Source: Diplolepis rosae
Lineage: Eukaryota; Arthropoda; Insecta; Hymenoptera; Diplolepididae
DNA length: 64,000 nucleotides
Assembly: GCA_030998225.1 (NCBI GenBank)
Contig: JAPYXD010000738.1
Span: forward strand, 248,001-312,000
Reading direction: 5' to 3'
In this document: positions 55,160-64,000 of the stretch, piece after piece
How the letters are laid out: the number at the start of each line of letters is the position of its first letter
How positions within the stretch are numbered: the stretch's first letter is position 1
Notes under the pieces: generated by a model
Databases searched by the model: none
Seen by the model: only the letters and a program-made list of their open reading frames with translations
What the model was told of the DNA's origin: nothing
Position numbers and translations under genes: made by a program

Positions 55160-56229
55160 ACACAAGTCAATTGAAAATTAACGCATTGATTATTTCTAGT
55201 GAATAAATAAATGATTATGAAATATTATTTCAACTTGTAACTTGAAATTTCAATAAAATAGATTTGTTAGATCACAAAGGGATTTGACGTTGAGGCTAAC
55301 CTTAATGATTTAATAAACAATTCATTTTTTTGAAATTTTATAATTTATATAAATTGTATAAAATAAAATAAGTTTGAAAAATCACGCAGGGATCTGACCT
55401 TGAGGCTAACCTAAGTGATTAAGTAACTTATCTTATTTAAAAAATTATTCTAATTTGTTAACTAAGTTTTGATTTAAGTTAAAACAAACAAAAAAAACAG
55501 CACACGAGAGCATAAGTCCCTTTTGGGTACGTTGAACGGTCACCATTGATTACGATCATTGGGTAGGGCAAAGTTCGAAGTGCTTGTGATTGTATTGTTT
55601 ATAACTTTGATTTTAACTCTGTTAAGGAACAGAATATTTTTATTTGCAAAGATTGTCCAAGGATCTGAGCTTGAGCCTAACTTGTCCAGTCTAGAGAAGA
55701 ATAAATTGTGCATAACTCGAATCTTATCTGATCCTTGTTATAAACAATTTTATTTATTTAAACAAAAAAAAAAACAATTTATAATTTATTAATTTAATAA
55801 CATAGATTATTATAGTTTACAAAAGACACACGTGGTTGGTACAAAATAAATATACATATATATATATATATTGTTATAATTTTAACAAATGTTTTATTTA
55901 ACATTATAATTTTACAAAAAAATTTGAGCGATTATTTATTTATTTGAATGTTTTATAGAATTATATTCTCATTTTGTTATTTTATTTCCCAATAAAAGAG
56001 TACAAATTTTAATTTTGTTATAAACAAATAAAAATAATTAAATAATTATTATTAATATCATTTTTATGATTGGTTTTAAACTAAAATTATACTTTTACTA
56101 ATTTCACTTTATTAACAAACAAAATTTTACATGTAGTTTTTTAAAATTGTTATAAACAATTGATAATTAACAATAAATAATCTAAGATAACGCTCAATAA
56201 AAGGGAAACTGTAAAATTATAATGACTCA
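55160..56229 (+). other. Leader of element B with direct repeat
   Basis: AT-rich 5' leader. Two ~45-bp units (55266-55310 and 55379-55425) share GAGGCTAACCT and flank A/T-rich sequence. A TA tract lies near 55852-55870. An ATG at 56222 opens a ten-codon upstream ORF overlapping the gag start. Confidence 0.65.
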
Positions 56230-58098
56230 ATGTCAAATTCAAATACCCCTGTAGAATCCGCCCAAAAGGTTATCACACGTAGTAAAGCCAAACAAGATAA
56301 CCAACTCGCAAAAATTGTGGATCAGAATCAAATAGATTCCTTGAAACTAAAAAGATCAGGTAAAATCAAGGGAAATTCAGTCGATAATAAATACAAAGAT
56401 ATTTCAAACCCTTTTCCTGCTGAACAAGAATTAGATGACACTCTTCAGCTAGACGATTCACGTTTTGACAAGACGCTAATTAATGATCAAAGCATATTAA
56501 GTGAAAATTCCAGTAAAACTAGCGGGTTTCATTCAAGTTTTTGTCAAGATTTAAGCATTGTGACAGGATCTAGTAATCAAGATCAAACTTTAACGAACGA
56601 ATTATCTTATTTTGACGAATCTAATTTGCTAAGCTCAACGGTAATAACAATAGAAAACAAAACTTTGAAAGAAAAATTGAAAACCTCATTGGCACGCGAC
56701 TCTCTAATTAGTAACAACGATAGCGACGACGACAAAAGCGATACAGAAGTCATAAATCAGGATAATCCCGTAATAGTAAGCAACGAAGAGATGGCCGTAG
56801 CCATACCTAACAGCCAGCAGGTATCCTTACGCGACGCGCTAGAGGTGGTCCCTTTGTTCGACGGAAGTAACCTCCCATTGTCCCATTTTATTGAGGGTTG
56901 CATGGAAGTAAAGGCAATGCTGCCGACACCTGCTGCCCAAGAAAATCTTGCACGTCTATTGAGAGGTAAATTGTCTGGTGAGGCACGAAAATGTATTTTT
57001 GGGTCAACGTATGCAACAATAGAGGAATTAATAGAAAAATTGAAAAGAGTATATGCCCCTGCGAAAAGCGTATATCAATTGCAGGGAGAATTAGGTAATA
57101 CGTTTATGTGGGAAAGAGAAAATGTCCTTTCCTATGCTGCTAGAATTAAAGAAATTGCTGATAGAATAGAAGATGCTCACAGACTTAATAATGACGGTCA
57201 GGTAGATAATGCTTTTAAACAAAATTTAGAAAGAGATGTAATTCAATGTTTTATACGCGGTTTGCGTCCTGAGTTAGAAATTCGTGTGGAAGAAAAGGAC
57301 ACATTTAAGGAAGTAATTAATGATACAATAGACATAGAACGAAGATTGGCTGCAAGTTCTGCACTGCGAAGAAATAAAAGTACTGATTATTTAAAAACCG
57401 AAGAATCAACTAATAATAATAAAATTAATAAAACCACCAGATTCAACGTAGCACTTGAAAATAAAACTATTTGTTTAATTTGTAAAAAACCAGGTCACAC
57501 AACTGAAAAATGTTTTCATTTAAGTAAAGCTCAAGATGCAGTTTTTAATAATAAACAAAAAAATTTTTTGCGTCCTAACCAACAAGGATATAGTAATTTC
57601 AATGGTCAAAGAAGTAATAATAATAATAATTTTGCAAGAAACAATTACAATAATTTTCCGAATAACAATTTTTTAAGAAATAAAAATTATAATTTTAATA
57701 ACAATAACAATAATAATCTGCAAAATAGAAATAATAATTATAAAAACAATAATAATAATTTTTTACAACAAAGATACAACAATAATAATAATTTTCCTAT
57801 AAATTTTGACAATAATAACAATAATGTTAATAATACTAATAGACAATTGAATCCAGGACAGTATAAAAACTTTAACTCAGGACAGTTTCAAAATCGAAAT
57901 AAACCATATGAAAATAGATTTTTACAAAATAATGACACTCAACAAAATTCAAATTATACTGAAATAATTTGCAATTACTGTAAACAACCCGGTCATTTAG
58001 TACGAGACTGCAAGATACGACCAAATAACCAATCACAAACAGCTAATCAGGAAAACTCCAAAGCTCTCCCCAGCACGGGTGCACTGAGGAAAGCATAA
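56230..58098 (+). CDS. gag: Gag polyprotein, intact (622 aa)
   Basis: Structural protein of the particle. The N-terminal ~190 residues are Ser/Asp-rich (DSDDDKSDTEV). A capsid-like helical region follows (SLRDALEVVPLFDGSNLP, residues ~198-215; ENVLSYAARIKEIADRIED, ~300). Near the C-terminus two CCHC zinc knuckles bind RNA: CLICKKPGHTTEKCF (~414-428) and CNYCKQPGHLVRDCK (~580-594), separated by a strongly Asn-rich stretch. The ATG at 56230 is the first in frame. The stop at 58096-58098 overlaps an open -1 frame leading into protease, consistent with frameshift expression of pol. No lesion seen. Confidence 0.92.
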   Translation: MSNSNTPVESAQKVITRSKAKQDNQLAKIVDQNQIDSLKLKRSGKIKGNSVDNKYKDISNPFPAEQELDDTLQLDDSRFDKTLINDQSILSENSSKTSGFHSSFCQDLSIVTGSSNQDQTLTNELSYFDESNLLSSTVITIENKTLKEKLKTSLARDSLISNNDSDDDKSDTEVINQDNPVIVSNEEMAVAIPNSQQVSLRDALEVVPLFDGSNLPLSHFIEGCMEVKAMLPTPAAQENLARLLRGKLSGEARKCIFGSTYATIEELIEKLKRVYAPAKSVYQLQGELGNTFMWERENVLSYAARIKEIADRIEDAHRLNNDGQVDNAFKQNLERDVIQCFIRGLRPELEIRVEEKDTFKEVINDTIDIERRLAASSALRRNKSTDYLKTEESTNNNKINKTTRFNVALENKTICLICKKPGHTTEKCFHLSKAQDAVFNNKQKNFLRPNQQGYSNFNGQRSNNNNNFARNNYNNFPNNNFLRNKNYNFNNNNNNNLQNRNNNYKNNNNNFLQQRYNNNNNFPINFDNNNNNVNNTNRQLNPGQYKNFNSGQFQNRNKPYENRFLQNNDTQQNSNYTEIICNYCKQPGHLVRDCKIRPNNQSQTANQENSKALPSTGALRKA

Positions 58099-59141
58099 AT
58101 CGAGAACCACTGGCATCCACTTCTAACGATCATACAACAACAACAATAAATATTTCAAAGTCCACTTCAATTCCATCAATTATAATATCAACGGAAGGTC
58201 TAAAAAATCCAACACACATGATGATTGATACTGGTGCTGCTCGAAATTTAATTAAACAAAAGGTTCTCAACCCTGAACTACCCATAAATAGCCAAAACGT
58301 ATTGAAACTTACAGGAATTAATGATTTACCACTTTACACGTTAGGACAGGTAAAAATAAACATTTTTGGTTATCCAACGATATTTAACATTATTCCGAAT
58401 GAAGTCCCAGTAGAAGAAGATGGAGTATTAGGATCAGAATTTTTTCAAGATAATAGTGTGAATATAAACTATACTTCAAAATGCTTAGAAATTGAGAACC
58501 ACTGTTACCCTTTTAAATCTGCCAATACATTTACTATTCCAGCTCGAACAGTTACAACATTTTATGTTAATATAAAAAATACAGAAAAAAGTGAAGGGTA
58601 TGTACCTCGATTACATATCCAAGATGGCGTCTACGTAGGTGACGCAGTTGTAAAAAATCACAGAGGAAAAGCTTATTTAAAATTTGCAAACACAAATGAA
58701 ATCCCAATTACATTATCCGTCCCATTAGTTAATTTAGAAGACTTTGAAGAACAAGAATGTTATAAACAAATTGAAAATTTAATTACTTTCAAACAAACAA
58801 ATAACGAAGATTTATCAAGTAAGATATTAAATAACTTTTTAAAGACTGACAATTCTCTAATTGACTCATGCAAATTTTATAATGTAACAGACGAAGACAG
58901 AGTAGAATGTATTAAAAAACTTCTTCGATTAGACCACTTAAATCAAGATGAATATGAACATGTAGAAAAATTAATTAAAAATAATGCAGACAGATTTCAA
59001 ATCCCAGGAGAACCACTTGAAGCTACTAATGTATTACAACATTCAATTCCTACTGTAGATGACGCTCCAATTTTTCAAGACAATATAGATTTCCCCCAGT
59101 TCACAAGGAAGAAATTACAAGACAAGTCGATGAATTATTAA
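58083..59141 (+). CDS. Aspartic protease and RT-proximal linker
   Basis: This open frame lies -1 relative to gag and overlaps its end; the first Met is at 58218. It carries the catalytic MIDTGAARNLI (D-T-G) and the distal VLGSEFF, the pepsin-like retroviral protease signature. A linker follows with GYVPRLHIQDGVYVGDAVV, a region conserved in element C. It ends at a TAA (59139-59141) while the RT reading has already begun in another frame near 59075, so protease and RT are not in one frame in this copy. Confidence 0.85.
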   Translation, partial: TEESINREPLASTSNDHTTTTINISKSTSIPSIIISTEGLKNPTHMMIDTGAARNLIKQKVLNPELPINSQNVLKLTGINDLPLYTLGQVKINIFGYPTIFNIIPNEVPVEEDGVLGSEFFQDNSVNINYTSKCLEIENHCYPFKSANTFTIPARTVTTFYVNIKNTEKSEGYVPRLHIQDGVYVGDAVVKNHRGKAYLKFANTNEIPITLSVPLVNLEDFEEQECYKQIENLITFKQTNNEDLSSKILNNFLKTDNSLIDSCKFYNVTDEDRVECIKKLLRLDHLNQDEYEHVEKLIKNNADRFQIPGEPLEATNVLQHSIPTVDDAPIFQDNIDFPQFTRKKLQDKSMNY

Positions 59142-62100
59142 AAAATAAAATAATCAAGCCCTCACAATCACCATATAACACTCCAGTGTGGATAGTTCCT
59201 AAAAAACCTGATTCCCAAGGAAAAATAAAATGGAGAATGGTTCTTGATTTTCGTAAATTAAATGAAAAAACAATTGGCGATTCGTATCCTTTACCTAATA
59301 TAAACGATATACTTGATTCTCTAGGATCAGCAAAATATTTTTCAGTGTTTGATTTAGCTACCGGTTTTCACCATATAAAAATGGACCCAAAAGACTCACA
59401 TAAAACCGCATTTTCTACACCTCACGGTCATTACGAATTCGATAGAATGCCTTTCGGTTTGAAAACTGCACTAGCCACATTTCAAAGATTGATGGATTTA
59501 ACATTAACTGGATTAATCGGAACGGAACTTTTTGTATATCTTGATGACATAGTTATATATGCAAATACTCTAGAAGAGCACGAAATTAAATTCAACAATT
59601 TAGCAGAAAGACTTAGAAAAGCAAATCTTCACTTACAACCAGACAAATGCGAATTTTTACGACCTGAAGTAGGATATTTAGGTCATATAATTGATAAAAA
59701 TGGAGTACGTCCAGATCCAAAAAAGATAATAGCTGTAAAAAAGTTTCCAGTCCCAAAAACACAGAAAAATGTTAAACAATTTTTAGGCTTAGCAGGATAT
59801 TATAGACGATTTATTGATGGATTTTCAAAAATTGCAAGTCCTTTAAATCAACTTCTAAAAAAAGATATACCTTTTAATTGGACAGAAAAACAACAAGCAG
59901 CTTTCGAAATTTTAAAAGCAAAATTATGTGAAGAACCACTTTTACAACGACCTGATTTTTCTCAACCCTTTATACTCACAACAGATGCCTCAGGATTTGC
60001 AATAGGAGGTATTTTATCACAAGGTAAAATAGGTAAAGATAAACCAATAGCATATGCTTCACGTAGTCTAAGTGATACTGAGAAAAAATATGATACATAT
60101 GAAAAAGAAGCCCTTGCTATAATATTTTGTGTAACTCATTTTCGTCCTTATTTGTATGGAAGAAAATTTACCTTAGTGACTGATCACAAACCTCTAGTTT
60201 GGTTTCAAAATTCTAAAGACCCGTGTTCACGAGTATCACGTTGGAGATTAAAACTCGCAGAATATGATTTTGATGTAATTTACAAAGCAGGAAAAATGAA
60301 TGTAAATGCAGATGCTCTCTCAAGAAACCCTATTGATGATAGCCAGGAAAAATCAAAATATTTACAAGTTGATGACAATGATACTTTCATGACTTCTAAA
60401 GAAAAAACGTTTTCCAAGAAAACTTTTACAAGAAATAAACAAGAAAACTCTAAAAATAAGGTAAGACCTTTAAAACGAAAAAACTTGAATCCAGGAATGG
60501 TACCAGACGACGTAGATCATTTTAGCGAAATTCCAGAAGCCCAAATATTAAATATTCACACAAAAATTCCAGAATTTTTACAAGAATTCCTTAGTGAAGA
60601 ATCATTTAGTGAGATTGGTAAGAATATTTTAAAATACACAAATTTATTCAAAAATATGGCTTTAAGACTTATTTTTATGACAATATGTTTATTAAGTCCA
60701 ATGTTTTCAAAAAAATACGAAAATTTATCATGGAAAACTATTACTACAAGAGCTCAAAAGAGAATAGAGCAAGATAAAGCAAAAAATATGAATCGAAATG
60801 AAACTCAAGAAAAATTAGACGAAAATTTTTCTTCTAAACCTCTTGTGAAAAAATCACGAGGTAGGCCAAGAAAAAATCTACTTACAAATTTAAAAAATAT
60901 CCCCTCCCAAACAAAAAGAAAGAGAGGTAGACCAAGAAAACAAATATTTGAAAACGAATTACCAGAAATAAATATGCAAAAGCGAAGCCGAACGAAAGTA
61001 GAATCAGATTCCGACTCTGATCCTGATTATTTAGATTATTTGAAACAAACTCAAGCAAAAAACATAAAGAAGAAGAAGAATGCCAAGAAGCCAAAAAATA
61101 TTAATGAATTTGAAAGTGAAGAAAGTGAAGAAAGTGAGAATTATTTTTCAACCTCAGAAGATGAAATCAACGACATTGAAACCTCACACGAAGGAAACAA
61201 TGAAGAAAATTATGAAGAAAATTTGGAAGATAACTTTGAAGAAGATTTTGACGAAAATTTCAAAAAGAATTTTGAACAGAATTTTGAAGAACATTTTGGA
61301 GACGATCTTGAGGAAAATTTTGAAGAGAAGTTTGAAGAAAACCAAGAAGAAAAATTGGAAGAAGAATTTGAAGAGCCTTATTTTGAAGAAAATTTGAGAT
61401 TAAACCGAAGATCTCAAATAAATTGTGAAAAAATCGATAAAGATCATGATAATTATAATCGCCCACCCCCAGAACCTCCTCCTATAAACCCTCAAACAGA
61501 AAAAATTATAACAAGGAAAAATTTAGTTGAATGTCGCGATCAATTAACTATGCGAAAAGATAATTATGCATATTTTGTTACAACAAATGGAATTCCTCGC
61601 GACAACGGATCAAAAACTTTAGAAAAACGTGAAATTTTACCAAAATTTAAAAATTTACAAAAAGGGATAGCAAAAGAGATTAAAAAAGGAAACTACTACC
61701 ATTTTGCACTTCCAATTGAAGAAGAAACTAAAGACAATTTATCCGAAACATTAAATAATATAAAATTATCAATATACTCATTACATGAATTATCTCAAAA
61801 TCTGAAGTTACGGTCAATTAGTATTTCTAAAACTTCTAGAATTAATCATATATTTTGGGAAGAAGTGAAATCAATTTTTGACTCAATTTTTTCAAATTCA
61901 ACTACAAAAATTATAGTTTGCAATGGAATAACGCAATATCCAACAAAAGAACAACGAACTCATTTAATCGAAGAAGCTCATTCTTCAGCATTAGGAGGCC
62001 ATAAAGGCGTCACAAAAACTTATAGTCGAATTCGCCAGAAATTTTTTTGGGAAAATATGAAAGTAGACATTCAAAAATATATTCAAGGCTGTTTACAATG

Positions 62101-62998
62101 TCAACTGAAAAAATTAATCAGAGTCAAAACAAAAAATCCTATGGTAATCACAGACACACCCACTACTGCTTTTGAAAAAATATCAATGGACATTGTTGGT
62201 CCACTACCTGAAACAAAATCTGGTAACTTATATATTCTAACGATACAAGACAATTTTACCAAATATTCTTTAGCAATACCTCTTCCTAATCACCAAGCTA
62301 GTACAATAGCAGATGCTTTTGTGAAAAAATTTATTTGCATATTTGGATCACCAAAAGGAGTACTTACTGACCAAGGCAGAGATTTTTTAAGTAATTTATT
62401 AAAAAGATTGGCAAAACGTTTTAGTATTAAACAATTTCGTACCACAGCTTTTCACCCTCAATCAAACGGATCATTAGAACGTTCACATCATGTATTAGGA
62501 GAATATCTCAAACAATTTGTTGCAAAAAATTCAGAATGGGATGATTGGCTTGAACTAGCAATGTTCTCGTATAATACTAGTGTACATGAAGGCACAAAAT
62601 GCACACCCTATGAATTGGTTTTTGGTAAATTAGCTCGTGAACCTTCCAGCGAACCTTTATCACAACAAGAAAAATTACAAACGTATGATGATTATTTAAT
62701 TAATTTCGTAACTCAACTACACGAAATGCGAACACAAGCAAGAGAGAATCTTATTTCAGCAAAAGAAAAATCGAAAATATATTATGATAAAAAAATAAAT
62801 CCTTTAGAAGTAAAAATTGGAGACAACGTATTTTTATTAAAAGGAGGTAAAATAAAAAAACTAGAGAACCATTATACAGGGCCTTATGAAATATTGGAAG
62901 TGTTAGGAAAAGGGAATGTCAAAATAAGCTATAAAGGCAAACCTACTGTAGTTCACATTAATAGACTAAAACGCTCACACGTACAAGTACAAAAGTAG
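59075..62998 (+). pseudogene. pol: pol: RT, RNase H, AT-hook/acidic tether, integrase; separated by frame break from protease
   Basis: Residue numbers start at 59186. RT: WRMVLDFRKLNE, FDLATGFHHI (catalytic Asp), YLDDIVIY (~117). RNase H: TTDASGFAIGG (~266), YEKEALA, VTDHKPL, NVNADALSR (~373). A long insertion follows with two AT-hooks (SRGRPRKN ~558, KRGRPRKQ ~581), a Lys-rich then Glu/Phe-rich acidic repeat (~660-740). Integrase: AHSSALGGHKG ... GCLQCQ zinc module, MDIVGPLP, LTDQGRDF, LERSHHVL (D, D, E), and a YTGPYEIL GPY/F-type motif (~1229). All catalytic residues are present over 1270 codons without a stop. The 1-base discontinuity near 59070-59085 from the protease frame is the visible defect. 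Confidence 0.9.
60850..61420 (+). other. AT-hook and acidic-repeat insertion in pol
   Basis: Between RNase H and integrase lie two RGRPRK AT-hooks, a basic linker (KKKKNAKKPKN) and an array of 6-14-residue units of the type EENFEE/EDNFEE. AT-hooks bind the minor groove of AT-rich DNA and could steer integration to AT-rich chromatin; that is inference. In C the corresponding place holds an RNASEH1-like domain. Confidence 0.75.
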
Positions 62999-63000
62999 AT

Positions 63001-63231
63001 AAATAAAAAAAAAAAAAAATATATAACAAACAAAATATCTTTACTTTAATTATAAAAAATATGTATACATATACAATTTAAATAAAATATAGAAATTTTA
63101 TTTTGTCGATAAATGGTAAAAATAAAAAAAAATAAATAAAAATATACATATATAAAATTTATATAAAAATATATATTTTATATAAAAAATATATACAACA
63201 AATTTAGACATAACACATTATTCCAGATATA
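63001..63231 (+). other. pol-CARD junction with splice acceptor
   Basis: A/T-rich 230 bases without an ORF. CATTATTCCAG (ending 63226) is a splice-acceptor-like sequence five bases before the CARD ATG, though its pyrimidine tract is weak. Confidence 0.45.
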
Positions 63232-63513
63232 ATGGATCAAATTCATCGCAAACGCATAGATGATCTCATTGAAATAGTTCCCTGTTTTATCGACATGGTA
63301 GCTCTCTGGCCATACTTAATTCAAACTGGAATTTTTAACCAAGACGACTGTAATATTCCCACATGGAGCAAAAACCTAAACAATCCAGATACAATAAAAG
63401 ACATTTTTTCAACAATCAAAACAAGAGGACCAGACGCATACAAAAACTTGATTATCAGTTTACGCCTATCAGATCATATTGTCATAGCTGACATGTTGGA
63501 TATTATAGACTAA
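63232..63513 (+). CDS. CARD-domain protein encoded by the retroelement (93 aa)
   Basis: The whole 93-codon ORF reads as one caspase-recruitment domain of the death-fold superfamily. It opens MDQIHRKRIDDLIEIVP (helix 1), continues through PYLIQTGIFNQDDC (helices 2-3), a polar loop, NPDTIKDIFSTIKTRGPDAYK (helix 4 and the hallmark RGP-x-A before helix 5), then LIISLRLSDHIVIADML (helices 5-6). Length equals a stand-alone CARD. Such domains mediate CARD-CARD contacts among initiator caspases, apoptosome adaptors and innate adaptors. The frame is intact, base composition matches the element, and it lies between integrase and env with a nearby splice acceptor. Its role, perhaps blocking host cell death, is inference. 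Confidence 0.82.
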   Translation: MDQIHRKRIDDLIEIVPCFIDMVALWPYLIQTGIFNQDDCNIPTWSKNLNNPDTIKDIFSTIKTRGPDAYKNLIISLRLSDHIVIADMLDIID

Positions 63514-63651
63514 GTACATAAAATAAAAAACTTAATAAAAAAAATATATATGTATACAACAGTAATAACAAAATTGTTTATTAAGTAATTTTATTCATTC
63601 TTTTTTTTTTTTACAAAGCAAGCTGCTAATTGGAACCTCCTTTTTCCAGAG
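63514..63651 (+). other. CARD-env junction with splice acceptor
   Basis: Contains a 12-base T-run near 63601 and CCTCCTTTTTCCAG (ending 63649), a strong polypyrimidine-AG acceptor two bases before the env ATG. This supports a separate spliced env mRNA. Confidence 0.6.
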
Positions 63652-64000
63652 ATGGGATTACGAGGCTTCCTTTTGGCACTGCTCATTTGCAAATTCAACT
63701 ATATAACAACAGTCTACGCCATCATAGGATTCGATTGCGGTTCAAATCAATCAAATATTACGACATTATCTTTACTAGAGGTAGGAGAATGTGATCTACC
63801 TCGATCTCAAGTACATGTTGAAAGAGTTTATATACAACTTTTACAATTAACTGGATTTTCAAATACAAAAGTAATACAATGCAAAATAGAAATTCGACGC
63901 ACCATCTCTCATTGTGGTATGCATTCTCACAGTTCCATAGTTGCAAATGGCCACAGTGAATATATACATGATGTTACACGAGATCAATGTAATCAAATGC
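63652..64000 (+). CDS. env: Envelope-like glycoprotein, chuvirus-type (partial, 5' end)
   Basis: The ATG at 63652 opens a frame with no stop to the window end (116 codons). Residues 1-23 form a signal peptide (hydrophobic GFLLALLIC, small residues at YA). The mature start has FDCGSNQSNITT, two N-glycosylation sequons (residues 32 and 35) and a regular Cys series (29, 47, then in IQCKIEI and ISHCGMHSH). This pattern resembles glycoproteins of chuviruses (jingchuviruses), which insect LTR elements are known to have captured, rather than the F-type envelope of element C. The C-terminal anchor lies outside the window. Family call is by eye. Confidence 0.62.
   Translation, partial: MGLRGFLLALLICKFNYITTVYAIIGFDCGSNQSNITTLSLLEVGECDLPRSQVHVERVYIQLLQLTGFSNTKVIQCKIEIRRTISHCGMHSHSSIVANGHSEYIHDVTRDQCNQM

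Larger units (their letters stand above)
54273..64000 (+). mobile_element. Ty3/gypsy endogenous retrovirus-like element B with CARD and env (partial)
   Basis: Order: 5' LTR, primer-binding site, leader, gag, protease, RT/RNase H, AT-hook/acidic tether, integrase, CARD ORF, envelope-like ORF. It leaves the window in env, so the 3' LTR is not seen. It sits in a repeat arm (left flank GATGGTAG). It shares gag, tether and integrase at near identity with element A. The envelope-bearing layout is errantivirus-like, but the envelope type is different. Confidence 0.88.

Overview
This is a gene-poor, transposon-dense stretch of an AT-rich animal genome, almost certainly an insect; the order is not resolved. 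Pointers are Tc1/mariner elements of two families, P/THAP-type elements, an R1-clade-like non-LTR element, Ty3/gypsy elements with envelope genes, and an arthropod-type core promoter (TATAAAAG, then TCAGT 31 bp downstream) in three LTRs. No prokaryotic operon logic applies. The only likely host gene is an ERI1-like DEDDh 3'-5' exonuclease at 28890-29573 (minus).

Layout. 1-3180: AT-rich sequence with short repeats, a minisatellite and a degenerate solo-LTR-like block. 3180-8890: interior of a large repeat carrying ~148-bp subrepeats, invaded by a rosa-like DD41D element, two mariners and a TTAA-type MITE. 8935-15645: a ~1.5-kb terminal arm of that repeat, split by a minus-strand R1-like retrotransposon (9600-14760). 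15650-26900: a decayed minus-strand gypsy/errantivirus-like provirus (gag, pol, env; 'element C') whose pol carries an RNASEH1-like extra domain. 26900-29600: sparse DNA, a possible SINE and the ERI1-like gene. 29695-34400: nested P/THAP element relics. 34430-44800: two further copies of the large repeat facing each other, with ~1.49-kb inverted arms around a 260-bp spacer, plus MITEs, GC-rich hairpins and hammerhead-like motifs. 44825-53287: a complete LTR-to-LTR gypsy element with ATAC target duplication, internally deleted ('element A'). 54273-64000: a longer relative ('element B') running off the window.

The most notable object is element B. After gag and pol it has a 93-codon ORF that reads as a complete CARD (death-fold) domain, and then an envelope-like ORF whose start resembles chuvirus-type glycoproteins. 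Each ORF has a splice-acceptor-like sequence just upstream, and a GTAAGT donor-like site lies in the LTR before a tRNA-Gly primer-binding site. This suggests an endogenous retrovirus-like element that acquired an apoptosis or innate-signalling module and a foreign envelope. B's pol has a frame break between protease and reverse transcriptase, so this copy is probably not autonomous. Element C has a different, F-type envelope, and A lacks protease, RT, RNase H, CARD and env.

All family names come from reading motifs by eye; no database search was possible.
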